From Dysidea avara (Eukaryota; Porifera; Demospongiae; Dictyoceratida; Dysideidae), in contig NC_089281.1 of the NCBI RefSeq assembly GCF_963678975.1, positions 11,371,277 to 11,435,276 of the forward strand: a stretch of DNA of 64,000 bases, read 5' to 3'. Made by a program: the position numbers and the translations under genes. This document shows positions 32,928-45,870 of the stretch, piece by piece (position 1 is the stretch's first letter; every line of letters begins with the position of its first letter). The notes beneath the pieces were generated by a model, which saw only the letters and a program-made list of their open reading frames with translations, was not told the DNA's origin and ran no database searches.

Positions 32928-34257
32928 TTCTGCTACTCTGTCATGCTCGGTCCTAAAATTTACGGTGATTTACGCTTTCTTCGTAAATAGTTAATCCTGG
33001 GGAACTACCTGAACTACCGACTTTCAGCCTCGCTTTCAGCAGCAGTACAGCATGTAATCGCTTTTACGGTTTACCCCTACTCCTCTACCCGGACGATTGT
33101 ACAAGTGAGTGATACACTGTATATTAACTCCAGATATTTATAAAAAAGAACTATACTGTTTATTCTGTAAAAGTAGCTATATATAGTCGATCGGCGGACA
33201 AATGGCTAACCCTAGCAATACATGTATTCATTTGTTATACCTACAGCTGCGTGACCGTTTCAAACAATTATTCTGCGTGCGTTTTTACACACAAATACGA
33301 GCACAAATAATGTTCTGTAGTGTAGCACTTAAACCTGAGATGGTCATTTACTTTACAAAAATAGCCCGGCTCAGGCCTCCAAATTTCTTATGGGATTTTT
33401 AGCACATAAGAGAGAGAAACCATCATGAAAACAGCATGGAGTACAATTACGTAAGTGAGTGAGGTGAATCCTTGGACACACACAGATGGGCAGTCGATTG
33501 CCCCCAAGTGGGTGTAAAATACAAAAAATAGTTTGTCCATATAAGGGGAGGCACGTAAAGAGTCCTTTGGAGCCCTAAATGATCCAGACCAGTCAAAGCC
33601 TGCGAACCAAATTGTTCCAGTTCTCAGCCTGATAGTAAACAAAATGACTGAAATGCTAATTTCAACCGCAAAGTTTTGCATTCATTATGAAGAAGTTTTT
33701 ACATGAAACGGACATAATTTGGCTTAATCACAGAACACTGTAATTTTCGCAAACTAACCTGCAGAACTAATTCACAGTGCTTTTGTTTCATTGTAACACT
33801 AATGTAGTGAAGGTTAATGGCTGTCAAGACATCAAAATACCTCATAGCATTCCCTTCCAAATATCCTCCATTCAATTCGCCGTAGAAAAAGTAAGCAATT
33901 TTCAACCTTAATATGATGCACTTAAATTTCCTCTGATTTCCTTCTGCTATAGCTCATCTTAATCACTATTCACAGCTCTTTCCAAATCTGGTTCGGAATC
34001 CGAGGTATCCATCATGTGTCACGGGTTATTACGCCTTTTATTGCATGCCCCCGAAACTCCCAATACAAAATGTATGGGGAAATTTGCTACACCCGATCGG
34101 TTTAGGCCATTTTGACGCACCTAAATTTCTGCGAATTAGACTTCTTTTGGTATCATTGTACTTGCAAAGGGTTTCTCTACATGTATCAAATTCATAAAGT
34201 TGCTAAACAGACTCGAGGTAGGTGGTAAACAATAATTAATTTAATTTTTAATGGTTT
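32928..34257. other. TECPR2 upstream region, no supported gene
   Basis: The first few hundred bases presumably hold the TECPR2 promoter and 5' UTR. No TATA element is convincing. The rest has only short frames without recognisable domains. Confidence 0.5.
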
Positions 34258-34433
34258 TTCAGGCATGGCCCACGAAAAACATTACCCGAAAGCCAGCCTG
34301 ACTTTTCCCAGACGACGATGAGGCAGTATTGGTTAGGTAAAACTAAGCTCAAACAAGCCTTCAGACCAACCTGAAATGCTTTCAACAGGTTGGTATGGAG
34401 TTTAAAAATATATATTTAACTGAGTTTTCTAGT

Positions 34434-34655
34434 AACTGACTGACTGACTGACTGACTGACTGACTGACTGACTGACTGACTGACTGACTGACTGACTGAC
34501 TGACTGACTGACTGACTGACTGACTGACTGACTGACTGACTGACTGACTGACTGACTGACTGACTGACTGACTGACTGACTGACTGACTGACTGACTGAC
34601 TGACTGACTGACTGACTGACTGACTGACTGACTGACTGACTGACTGACTGACTGA
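34434..34655. repeat. (CTGA)n microsatellite, about 55 units
   Basis: Pure ACTG/CTGA tetranucleotide repeat of about 220 bp. It creates spurious SVSQSVSQ frames on the minus strand. The other copies of the host element have only short CAGT runs at the equivalent point. Confidence 0.97.
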
Positions 34656-35270
34656 TGCCTTTAGACAAACGTAACTTGACAACGGCTAAGGCTACAGGCT
34701 TGATTTTTTCACTGTTCAATGTTGCTTCAGCCCAAGAGGTGCCTTTTGCCATACCGCAGTACGTACAATGCATTCTTCATGGACTTACCAGTGTCCTCCT
34801 TTGTGTCCCATTCATCTTTGCTGATAGCAAAAAGTGTTGATTTGGTGGTAGCACGTGATGGCTTCCTTTCGTAATGGAAATCATCCGTATTTTTCATAGT
34901 GGCTACTTTGATTGCATAGGTGCTTTCGAACAGTTCTTGATTCATACTGCTGTGTAACAGGTTGAACATAGCTGACAACAAAGCATAATGGATACTTCAC
35001 TTTTCAGACGATAATTGATATAACTGGGGTGAATGGCGCCGTTTCTTTCTTTTGATGCGGTATGCGTGAGTTCACCGGTCATAATAATAATTTACAAAGT
35101 TTAAGTACGCAAAAAAAAAATGGAATTTTCATCTAGAGTAGGGACCATAGCACATTGATAAAAAGTACTGAAAAAAGTTGGAGTAGTGCATGATATTAAA
35201 TCACAGTAAAACAATAAAAAGTGTTATATCCCTACTGCACCATTATGGTATCTTGAGCACAGTAGGGATA

Positions 35271-35736
35271 CCATAAACTCTGGTTGTTAGGCACATACGG
35301 TTATTAAGCGCATATTGCTTGTTAAGCACATATGGAATACTTACGCTAAACACTTCCTGTTAAGCGCATATAGTTTAAATCGCTCCTACAAGCTAGTACT
35401 ATGTAGAATGGTAGTAAAATACCAATAGAACAAACCAGAAGCATCACAGTACACTCAATACTTCGCCAGGCACGTGTCTAGCAGATACCACCAACTGTAT
35501 TAACGATAACTGCACCTGACTTTTCAGGACTGTTGTTTCCTCAACTGAAGTAAGCTATTTGACTGAACACTGGTAACTAAATCGCTAGAAAAATGTGGTG
35601 GGAATGAGTAATACTCTCCTAGAACAAACCAGTTATAATCACTTATTAAACGCATGCACTTAACAAGCGTAGCATATTTCTCAAATAATTCCTCTGAAAA
35701 TTATAAGCGCATGCGCTTAATAACTGGAGTCTACTG
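35271..35736. mobile_element. TA-flanked MITE nested in element Q copy 1
   Basis: The left end CCATAAACTCTGGTTGTTAG and the right end TTAATAACTGGAGTCTACTG are imperfect inverted repeats (about 17 of 24, mostly transitions). TA flanks both sides (35269-35270, 35737-35738). The interior is rich in TTAAGCGCATA repeats. Sequence of the host element resumes on the other side, matching copy 3. It is probably pogo/mariner-type. Confidence 0.7.
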
Positions 35737-35799
35737 TATAACACTTCTTAATGTTTTTATATCATGCACTACTCCAGCTTACAACTTACAGTGAATTAA

Positions 35800-37479
35800 T
35801 TAGTGATTATATTACTTTCCGTTTAAATCACTAGTACATACTTCTAACTACTCCCAGGATTAATGACCGCTTCATGCACTGGGGGAACTGCATAATCCAC
35901 ACATGTACCAAGTGTGAATTTTATCACTAATCATATACAGTAACATTTTGTTGGGTAATGGAAAAGGTCTATAACTTATAGTCCTTATGTGCGGAGAAAA
36001 ACAAGGGATTACCTTTAGACTTTTAACTATCATAATTTATGTACCTTTCCTAAAAAAATGTAATTTTAAAGCTCCCTCTACACTCTATAAAGGAATTGAA
36101 ATGTCCTAGTGATTCTCCTTAGTCTTGTCTAGCTATATAATAGTGCATAAAAACATTCTAGAATTTAAGAATTATTATAATTTAATTTATAGTGAATTCT
36201 ATAAGCACTTGTTAAACTACTAGCTAGTATACCATAAAGTGAGTGTAAAGAATAGCAAAAGAAAGTATACAACTTTTTAGATTAGTAAACAACTTTACAC
36301 TTGGCACATGTTGAATCCTGTACATGCACATGATTGTATAGAATTTAGGAGCCTATTATCAGGATGTTTACATTCTACAATGGAATTTAATGCTCTCTAA
36401 TGAATGAACCTTTAAATTTCAATTCATTAATTATGTTTTTCCACTGGTTGTGCCTCAGTATATTGCTCAAGCGTAAAAGTTTTCATTACCAGCCAACAGT
36501 TTAATTGGTATAGGTGGTAGCTATTAAAGTTTATGAATGTGTATAGAGCTTATATGTGATCAAAGTCGCCGAATTTGACAAAACCAGGATTCCACACACA
36601 TCCAGTCTTATGACTTTCAGAACTCTACTAGTATTGGGCATAACTGTACTAATAGAGTATCTCAGTCTCGCATTGGCCTTCCCATTATGGTGTTTAATTT
36701 ATTTGAAAGGCTCCTCTACTATCTCCATGCTAATATTCAGCTCATTCACCTAAAGGGTTTGTCTGCTAGGCGTGAATATAATAACATAGCTTTTTATTCA
36801 CGGAGCTAAATTGCCTGCATTTTACACATGTTCTCCGTGGTCGTTATCCTAGTTTCTCTCAAACCATGAAGTTATGCACTGTATGATGATTACATATAGA
36901 ATGACTTTCAAAGCATTTCTGCAAGGGGTTAACTCTGTAGTATGTCAACTATGGATTTTTCAAAATTGCACATGACTTCCATGTTCTTTATCTGATCTGT
37001 ATGAAAATTGGACTGTAAGCAATATGTTCTTACTACCCTTTACAAATATGTGAAAAGGAAAAGATACTAATAACCTTGAAGCTGTGTGTATCTTAGTGAT
37101 AGCCAAGTGAATTTGGCTCAAGTTTGTACCCCATGCATCACACAACAATAATGGTAGTTTCCATTCAGATACCACCTATGTATTATTTTCTTGGTTCTTG
37201 TATAATTGATTTGATAGATTGGTTTTTGTTTAAACTCGTTAAATTAGACTTAGCCATTATCCCATGCCTAAGTACATGCAAAACACGCATATACATAGAA
37301 TGAAAATACAAACACAAAAAGCGCGTACATTATAATACTCACTTGTCTATATATACACTTGTCTGTCATAATTATGCCCACACATGCTGTACTTGGCTGC
37401 ATAACACACTATCATGGGTCTTTCAACAATAGCTTGAAGGGTATAATATGCACAGTAATGATGGCTGTTATTTGCACAT
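35800..37479. other. No supported gene or element
   Basis: AT-rich sequence with only short frames. One copy of the dispersed AATAGAGTATCTC motif lies near 36650. Confidence 0.5.
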
Positions 37480-38500
37480 GTACACGAAATAATTTGGAAT
37501 TTTCAACTAGAGTAGGGACCATAGCACATCGATAAAAAGTACTACACTTCTTATTGTTTTACTGTGATTTAATATCATGGACTACTCCAACTTGTTTCAG
37601 TACTTTTTGGTCGATGTGCTATGGTCCCTACTCTAGTTGAAAATTCCAAATTTTTTCGTGTACTTGTTTGTTAACTTTTTTTTTGTAAATAATCAAGTTT
37701 TATTATGACTGGTGAACCCACGCATACCACATCTGAAATGGTGCCCCGCACCCCAGCTATATCAATTATCGTCTGAAAAGTGAAGTATCCATTTACGCTT
37801 CGTTGTCAGCTATTTTTCAACCTGTTACACAGCATTTTGAATCAAGAACTGTTCGAAAAGCACCTTTGCAATCCACGGATACCGAAAGAAATGGTGCCAC
37901 GCACCCCAATAATATTAATTATCATCTGAAAAGTGAAGTATCCATTGTGCTTCGCTGTAGGCTATGTTGAACCCGTTACATAGCAGTACGAATCAAGAAC
38001 TGTTCGAAAAGCACCTCTGCAATCAAAATAGCCACTATGAAAAATACAGACGATTTCTATTACGAAGGGAAGCCATTACGTGCTACCGCCAAATTGACAC
38101 CTTTTGCTGCCAGCAAAGATGAATGGGACACAAAGGAGGACACCGATAAGTCCATGAAGAATGCATTGTATGTACTGCGGTATGCCAAAAGGCACCTGTC
38201 GGGCTGAAGCGACGTCAAATAGTGAAAAATTCAAGCCCATAGCCTTAGCCGTTATCGAGTTACGCTTGTCTGAAGGCATCAGTCAGTTACTTAGTCAGTC
38301 AGTCAGTAGAAAATTCCGTTGAATAAAAAGAATTTAAAATTCCATAGAAACTTGTTGAAAGCATTTCCGGTTGATCTGAAAGCTTGTTTGGGCTTAGTTT
38401 TACCGAACTAATACTGCCTCATTGTCGTCTGGGAAAATTGAAGCTGGTTTTTGGGTGATGCTATTTTGTGGGCCACGCCTACTCCTTTGTGGTCCCTACT
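37480..38500 (+). mobile_element. Element family Q, copy 2
   Basis: It begins with a hairpin: GTACACGAAATAATTTGGAA... at 37480-37542 is mirrored at 37600-37664. The body contains CTGGTGAACCCACGCATACC and a short frame at about 38037-38205 with KDEWDTKEDTDKSMKNALYV. It ends near GTGGTCCCTACT, complementary to the AGTAGGGACCA at the hairpin end, giving a short terminal inverted repeat. Confidence 0.8.
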
Positions 38501-38729
38501 ATACAGTTACTATTGTACTGTATGATTATGAAGTTCCATGTTTATAGCAATCACAAGTTGTGATTTTGTACCTAGTTTCTGTTCAGTGATGATATACTAC
38601 AGGGGAGTAATTATGATGAAAAGGGATCTGGGGTGCAACCCTCAAAAGGTCTAGGCGATCACGAAAGGCTTAAGGTTGATGCTGAAAATGATAAAGCCCT
38701 GAATGTTAAATTATACCATTACCAGGACA

Positions 38730-38752
38730 CCCCCCCCCCCCCCCCCCCCCCC
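38730..38752. repeat. Poly(C) tract
   Basis: About 23 consecutive C. Confidence 0.95.
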
Positions 38753-38916
38753 TCCTTTACCCAAAGGTACAGAAACAAATTTATAAGTGAGGGGGCTAAG
38801 AAGGATAGTAATTTGTTGATACAATTTTCACAGTGTGCAAGGCATACTAAGCATGTGAAGTATATATGTCCACAAATGGAGTTTTTTAAAATGTAACTGA
38901 ATTTGGTAACAATTAA

Positions 38917-39631
38917 CGTAAGTCACCAATTATCGGCACCATTTCATCACGATTTCATCACGCAATTGTAATTCCTTAATTCAATGGCGTATGAACTTCT
39001 GGTTTGAACCATTTAATAGAGCAGTCCTTTGTCTCTTAACACACCAAATTTTAATTATCTCACATGAGTGAACATCCTGTTATAAGGAAAATTGCGATGC
39101 CTATCAGTGCCAATTATTGGCATGGGGTAACTATTATCGGCAACTGTACTTTTGTGATTGACCAATTATCGGCACAATGTGTGATTTTGTGTGTAACTAA
39201 ATGATGCCTTGTTGGTTCTTTGTGAAATTTTTATGGGAGGTGCAGTCCTTGGAAAACTCCGTTTTACAGAAGTTTTACGGAGATGAGGCCAGCCGTTCAA
39301 GAGATATTCAGGTTAGACATAAAAGCATACTGGTTTCCAATATAAAATTAATTCCATGCTTAACCAGCATAGCTTGTATAGCACTTTAACAATTTGCCAA
39401 AATCTTGCTAATATCTGAAATCTCATAGGCGATTTTTGGTGCTAATTGGTTGCAATTGGTTGCTGACCCCTCGTCACCGAATGAAAACGATTCGAAGAAA
39501 TGTTTTAGAGGATATAACAGCTGATTGTGGAACTTGGTAGCCTCCATATACCCTGTAGCCTCTATAGTTTACAAGTGCCAATAATTGGTACCTGCCGATA
39601 ATTGGTACCTGCTGATAATTGGCAACTTACG
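38917..39631. mobile_element. Inverted-repeat element with AATTATCGGCA motifs
   Basis: CGTAAGTCACCAATTATCGG at the left is mirrored by GATAATTGGCAACTTACG at the right. Further copies of the motif (CCAATTATCGGCA and inverses) recur near 39108, 39165, 39575 and 39593. There is no recognisable transposase. Target duplication is unclear. Confidence 0.6.
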
Positions 39632-40019
39632 CTATGACAGAATTTTGAAAAAAATCAGTTTGAATGTCATGCACGAAACAATCAGAACTTACAATTCACC
39701 ATTCTATTATTACAGAATTTGCTGTAATTCAAGGTACTGGCTAATAACTGTGATCACTGTAATGCTGAATGATAACCTGAAATGCCTTATTGCATCATAA
39801 ATATTTGAGTTGCAAATAATTAATGACTGATTTACAATCATTACAATTATGACTAGATAATGCATCTGAATAATTTATTTGAGTACATGCATGACTGCTT
39901 TATTTGACTAGTTAACTGCTCTATTAGAGTATCTCAATATTTAAAAAAAATTAAGTAGAGAGCTTTTTAGCTCCCTCTCCCTGTTGCTATGCCTAGGGGT
40001 GTTGGGGGGGTTGGGGTAT

Positions 40020-40215
40020 AGCTAGGGGATGACATGTCTTAGTGTGCAAAGCATGTCAATCTAGGGGGTCTTGGGGCATGCCCCCAGGAAATTTAAAAAA
40101 AAATTAGGCCCTCTGAGGCTGATTCTGGGAGAGATTGATTCTGGGGCAACTGTTAATATTAGTTTGACTGTTGTATTAGGGTGACTGCTCTATTAGGGTA
40201 TATCGATCTTGATTC
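40020..40215. repeat. Dispersed repeat, relative of 23080-23320
   Basis: Shares the GGGGGTCTTGGGGCATGCCC block and the CTCTATTAGGGTATATCGA block, in the same order, with the copy in the carotenoid oxygenase gene. Confidence 0.6.
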
Positions 40216-40719
40216 ATATAGAATCCAGTTAATTCACTGGAATTGCAGGTAGCTAAGCACATTTGTATAGTTAGCTATACAACACAATTGTTCAATGACA
40301 GCTATCTTTTCCGCCGCCCCTGGCTGTGCCTATGGTTCTATTAACAATTGTTTTCTATAATAACTCATGATAAACAAAATTCTATACTGTGGTGCTAAAA
40401 TTATGAACTATGTGTATTTGTAAAATTCTAATCACTTCTTACAGTGAAATTGATAAGACCTTGATAGTATTGTATTCTCTTATTATAGCTGCTAATCTGA
40501 AGTTTTATCTAACCCATGCAGTACAAAACACACTTTAGCCAGTGTTAAAAAACCTAACATGCCATGCATGTTTTTAGTATTCAACTGGCTAATTAGTTTA
40601 GGGCCAGGAGGGAGTAAATGTGATAACAGCAGCATTGAAAGCTAGGATAAACTGTTAATTCAATTAATTTACGGCAATTTAAAGGATATTATATTGGCTG
40701 TAATATCATTACAGGAGAA

Positions 40720-41116
40720 ATGGCACATGGTGGAGAGAATGATTATCTCCATACATGCTGTAGGGAAGGGAATCATGAACAGATCAGTCACTGTATTAAG
40801 ACTTGTGGTGAAGACCTTTCTTCACAGCTGGCTCGTCATCAAGGAGTGTTTGGATATACACCACTACATGAAGCAGCTAATAGTGGTCACTTGAAAGTGA
40901 TAGAGTTACTACTTCATCATGGTGCTGATGTCAACTGTCTTACTGTCAGTAACTCTACTCCACTACATCTGACAGTGTCTGGAGGTCATAATGATTGTGT
41001 GCTACTGTTGTTAGCATATGGTGCAGATGATTCCATTGTTAATAATCAGGGGAAAACTGCTTTTCTGACAACAAAGTTAAGGGGCAATGCATTTAAAAAA
41101 CTGATGATGAGTAAAG
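40720..41116 (+). CDS. Ankyrin-repeat first coding exon of the ROCO locus
   Basis: An acceptor (ATTACAG at 40714) precedes AUG at 40720, so a 5' non-coding exon is expected upstream. The exon encodes about 132 residues with three ankyrin repeats, two of them well formed (GYTPLHEAANSGHLKVIELL, then STPLHLTVSGGHNDCVLLLL). It ends in AAAG and a strong donor GTAAGA in phase 1. LRRK1-type kinases have ankyrin repeats N-terminal to LRR-ROC-COR-kinase. The next exon with the complementary phase-1 acceptor and ROCO coding begins at 51760. I therefore join them, across a 10.6-kb intron. Alternatively this is the stump of a separate ankyrin gene. Confidence 0.7.
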
Positions 41117-41811
41117 GTAAGATGTTAAGATGCTTTCTTTAAGGTGGTGAGTACATAATTGAACTGCTTTCATTGAACTTGGCAGTCAATCATTAACTCA
41201 TTTTCTGACTAATAATTATTTCAACACTGGTACATCATGTTAAAGCTACGTATTTGATATATACTAGAGTCTGGAGTCTGGCTTTAAGGCCTGTGGGATA
41301 TAGTGCTTACAGAAAAGCAATGTGTTGGCTGGCAAGCTATACAAATGTTTTTTTAAGTTTATACGTTGAATGTAGAGAGGGTTCCAGGTCTCAGCTGTTC
41401 AGGATATTTTTATTATCAGATTCATAACAAACTTAATAACTCACCTTTATACATTCTTCATTTTTGCTGAAGTTTGCAGCAATTGAGTCATGCGTTTGCA
41501 TTTTATGATGATTTTTGCAAAGTATACAAAAAGAATTCAAAGCCCCCGTAGATTTCCTGTAGCTTAAGAAAAATAAGCAAAGAAAAAAAATTGAAAATTT
41601 GAAAGTCCACATCTTACAAGTGGCTGGTGCAAATTTAATCAAATTTTCTGTGTGGTTTACCTTACTTGGCGGACAGCTATAATGCAAAAATGGTATGCTT
41701 TGGAGAAGGAGTCATGGCGTGAAAATGCTGTTTCCTTTCTTCCTGTCAATATACCCACGTTGTGGTGCGCTGGCTTCCACAACACTATCATGTGCCTTAA
41801 TACATAGGATA

Positions 41812-42240
41812 TAGGGACCCACCGATTATGCTGACAAGATAATGAGCATAACAGGTGCCTGAAAGCATTGAGCATAATGCTAGCATAATAGGCAGAAAAC
41901 TTGTGCAATACTATAAATTCTTGCTTATCAAAATACATATCACCTAAAAAGATCGATATACTCTAATAGAACAGTCAGTAACTCTAATAAAATTATCACG
42001 TAGCTGACTGTTGTATTAGAGTATATCGATCTATTCTATAGTATGCATTTTTGACAAGCAAGGATTTATAGTCTGTGCTTCAACTACTTACTGTTTTCCC
42101 ATAAATTATTAGAAAAACATGGGAACTGAGGTGTAAATATTTGAGCATAATAGGTAGATGTTGAACATTAATTTAAGCATAATAGGTAAATTTTTGAGCA
42201 GTGCAGCATAGCATAATAGGTAAAATAATGAGGGTCCCTA
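41812..42240. mobile_element. hAT-like MITE with 8-bp target duplication
   Basis: TAGGGACCC at the left and GGGTCCCTA at the right are flanked by ATAGGATA (41804-41811) and ATAGGTTA (42241-42248), 7 of 8 matching. Internal inverse pairs include GATCGATATACTCTAATAGA (near 41950) and TAGAGTATATCGATC (near 42018). No coding frame. Confidence 0.7.
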
Positions 42241-42897
42241 ATAGGTTAACCATCATAACCTTTTTGTGTTTGATAGCTACAAAGCTACAAGGAAAAAACC
42301 AAACTAGTTTAAAGTTGAAATGCTCTAATGGACAAGTCATACTGAGAAATGAAAAAGTACACAAACACTCAAACCGTTAACCACTAAACCACTGCTACCA
42401 GTAGTACATTGTGTCATTTTTGTGTGTTTGCTATATTAGAAGTACTCAAAATGTACACTCTGTTGGAGTATTACAAAAACAATAACATGGTCAAACAAAC
42501 CAATATAAACCAATACAATTGTAATTTCTGTCTTATATATCATTTTGTGTGTACATAAGAAGAAACATTGATAAAAGTAAGCCTTGATTAAGCCTGTCTA
42601 TCATTACCAAGCCCAAGAATGTCTTCAGAGTAGCCCCAAACCCTTCAAGTTTCTATGAAATTTTTTAACTGAAGTTTCTACTAATTGACAGCCTGCCTAC
42701 CCAACAGACTATGATCACACTCATCATTATTAGCATTACATCACTCACCTTTGATTTTACACTTTTCACCCTGGGGATGCACCCTTTTTTCACATCTTGG
42801 CTGTTTGGTTTATTGTTTACAATATTAACTATACTAACAAAACATTTTAACCTCTAACAACCATTACTTAAAATTATTCATACATCCAGAGTATCAA

Positions 42898-43002
<105 letters not shown>

Positions 43003-43026
43003 GTATATATATTTTTATAGTTACAA

Positions 43027-44140
43027 GTACATGAAAAAATTTGGAATTTTCAACTAGAGTAGGGACCATAGCACATCGATATAAAGTACTGAAACAAGTT
43101 GGAGTAGTCCATGATATTAAATCACTGTAAAACAGTAAGAGGTGTTATATCCCTACTGTGCATTTCTGTTGTGGTATCTTGAGCACAGTAGGAATATAGT
43201 ACTTCTTATTGTTTTAAAATGATTTAATATCATGGACTGCTCCAACTTGTTTCAGTACTTTTTATCGATGTGCTATGTATGATCCTTACTCTAGTTGGAA
43301 ATTCCAAAATTTTTTGTGTACTTGTTTTTTTGTAAATAATTTTATTATGACTGGTGAACCAACGCATACTGCATCTGAAAAGGCACCGCGCCCCCCAGCT
43401 ATATCAATTATCATCTGAAAAGTTAAGTATCCATTACACTTCGTTGTCAGCTATGTTCAACCCGTTACACAGCATTTTGAATCAAGAGCTATTTGAAAAG
43501 CACCTCTACAATCCACGCATACCAAAAGAAAGAAATCGTGCCGTATGACAAATCATATTCTGAAAAGTGAAGTATCCATTGTGCTTCGTTGTAGGCTATG
43601 TTCAACCCGTTACACGGCAGTACGAATCAAGAACTATTTGAAAAGCACCTCTGCAATCAAAATAGCCACGATGAAAAATACGGACGATTTCCGTTTTGAA
43701 GGGAAGTCATCGTGTGCTTGCGCCAAATCGACACCTTTCCCTGTCAGCAAAGATGAATGGGACACAAAGGAGGACACTGGTAAATCCATGAAGAATGCAT
43801 TGTACGTACTGCAGTATGCCAAAAGGCACCTGTCAGGCCAAAGCGACGTCGAACAGTGAAAAAATCAAACTTGTAGCCTTAACCATTATCGAGTTACACT
43901 TGTCTGAAGGCATCAGTCAGTCAGTTACTCAGTCAGTAGAAAATTCCGTTGAATAATTTTTTTTTAAATTCCGTAGCAACTTGTTGAAAGTGTTTCGGGT
44001 TGATCTAAACGCTTGTTTGGGCTTAGTTTTACCTCACCAATACTGCCTCATCATCGTCAGGGAAAATTGAGGCTGGTTTTTGGGTGATATTATTTCGTGG
44101 GCCACACCTACTTGTTTGTGGTCCCTACTATACGGTCACT
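43027..44140 (+). mobile_element. Element family Q, copy 3
   Basis: It starts with a long hairpin (43040-43310) whose outer arms carry CTAGAGTAGGGACCATAGCA and its complement. The body matches copy 2, including the short frame at 43671-43859 (SKDEWDTKEDTGKSMKNALY). It ends near GTGGTCCCTACT. Confidence 0.8.
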
Positions 44141-44858
44141 ATCGTACTGTATGATAACATGCTTACGAGGGATATGACAAAAATATATGCACGAGCGCCT
44201 GCAGGGCGCGACTGTGTATATTTTGTCATATCCAAAGTAATCATGTTATAACTGTTATATTCTACACCCCAGTAGATGAAACGATTATAGATAGCAAGTT
44301 ATAGTAAAACAGCACCTGTTGAAGATCAAAATAAGTAGACATCCTTGATGGATCAGACGTTTTAGATTCTTTAGCAGTGCCATGCCCATCTACTTGCGAT
44401 TAGTGAAGGGGACAAGAGTTAGTGAAGGAAACAAGAGTTCATCGAAAATCCTCCTTACTCAGATGAATGATTTTAGGTGCTTGTCAGTATTAGAGACTTG
44501 AAATCCTTGATGGATCAGACGTTTTAGACTCTTTAGTGGTGCCACGCCCATCTACTCGCAATTATTGAATGAGACAGGAGTTAGTGAAGGAAACAAGAGT
44601 TAGTGAAGAGACAAGAGTTCATCAAAAATTGCTCAGGTTAATAATTTTTGGTTGATTTAGGTGCTTGTTATTAGAGACTTGTTTACCGTTTAGATAAGGA
44701 TTTTGCAGAATGTGTGAAGTTATACCATATATGGTAAGCGTAGCCACAAAGCCTGGTATATCACTTATATACTGCAGTTTGCCGTGGTATATCAGTTATA
44801 TACCACAGCGCGGCACTTTTGATCTCAACCACAAGTGTGGTATATACGTATTATATAG

Positions 44859-44970
44859 TTATACAACGGCCACGAGTGCTCTGCCTGATATAAACGCACG
44901 AGCCTGAGGGCCGTTAGGCCCGAGGGCAAGTGCGTTTATACAGGCAGAGCACGAGTGCACGTTGTATAAC
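44859..44970. repeat. Palindromic repeat, copy 1
   Basis: GTTATACAACGGCCACGAGT... pairs with GCACGAGTGCACGTTGTATAAC. The centre is GCCTGAGGGCCGTTAGGCCC. It resembles the copies at 46708 and 47471. Confidence 0.8.
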
Positions 44971-45669
44971 TGTTATGTACCACTCACCTAATAGGTGGGG
45001 AGAGTCTCACAGGACAGCTGTAACACTTATAAAGGCCAGGTTTCTAACATCGATTGTGGGTAACCAAGCCAGACGTTGCGAAGACGTTCCCCCTGCAGTA
45101 CTGCAGCCGCCTGAGATATTGAAAGCTAGTACGCTATGGGTTATATCACTAACCTGCATTTGCTGTTCGACTCTCATCATGTAGTGCTCAGCATGCCAGC
45201 GTGCCATATAGACTAAGCACCAGACTAATCACCATAGTGATTCTCTCGAGCGAAAAAAGCAGCTAAATATACGGTTTAAGTAAACAAAACCTAACTACTA
45301 AACGATACTAGTCTAATTCTTACTATTTACACTGGCTAAACTCGAATCTGGTGGCATGACAAAACTGGTTCCCACAATCGAACATAAAGGTTAGTATTAT
45401 TTAGAATATATTTGTTTTATTGAGTCATTGTCGAAGTGGACTACAGTTTAATCTGGGCTAAGATGGCACCAGACTAGTAAGGTGTATAAGTATGTTTATA
45501 TATGTAGACTAGAGTTGTGGCCACCCGTGTTGGCTTTTTCGATCGCCATTGGCTGCTTGTAAACATTATACGTATTGGTGACGTTATGGCCCACAATCGA
45601 CCTTTACATGTCAGGCTATAAAAGAATTCGAGTGATCTGTGAAGTGTCTTTCCACCTATTAGGTGAGGT

Positions 45670-45870
45670 GTCGTAGTGGTCTTCGCCACCGGCACTTGTG
45701 CTATGCTGCACATGCAAAACCGCAGCCAGTGCAATATCTGTATATTGCACTGCGGTCGGTGCATTATAACTTATAATGCACTCGTTGTGGTCTACAAAAC
45801 CGCAACCAGTGCGTTATAAGTTATAATGCACTCGCTGCGGTCTGCAGCAGTGCAATATACAAATTATGGC
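45670..45870. repeat. Palindromic minisatellite (GTGCATTATAACTTATAATGCAC)
   Basis: Several short perfect inverse pairs such as GTGCATTATAACTTATAATG and GTGCGTTATAAGTTATAATG sit among AACCGCAACCAGTGC and CTCGCTGCGGTC blocks. Confidence 0.7.

Larger units (their letters stand above)
34258..35790 (-). mobile_element. Element family Q, copy 1 (inverse orientation)
   Basis: Same element as 37480-38500 and 43027-44140, in inverse orientation. The body carries the conserved peptide-like frame on the minus strand around 34727-34900 (SKDEWDTKEDTGKSMKNALY). The hairpin end starts near 35115 (TCTAGAGTAGGGACCATAGC). It is interrupted by a tetranucleotide expansion (34434-34655) and by a nested MITE (35271-35736). 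Confidence 0.75.

Noticed and set aside
34416-34773. Open frames encoding long SVSQSVSQ repeats
   Set aside because: They are translations of the CTGA microsatellite in two frames; no splice or start context.
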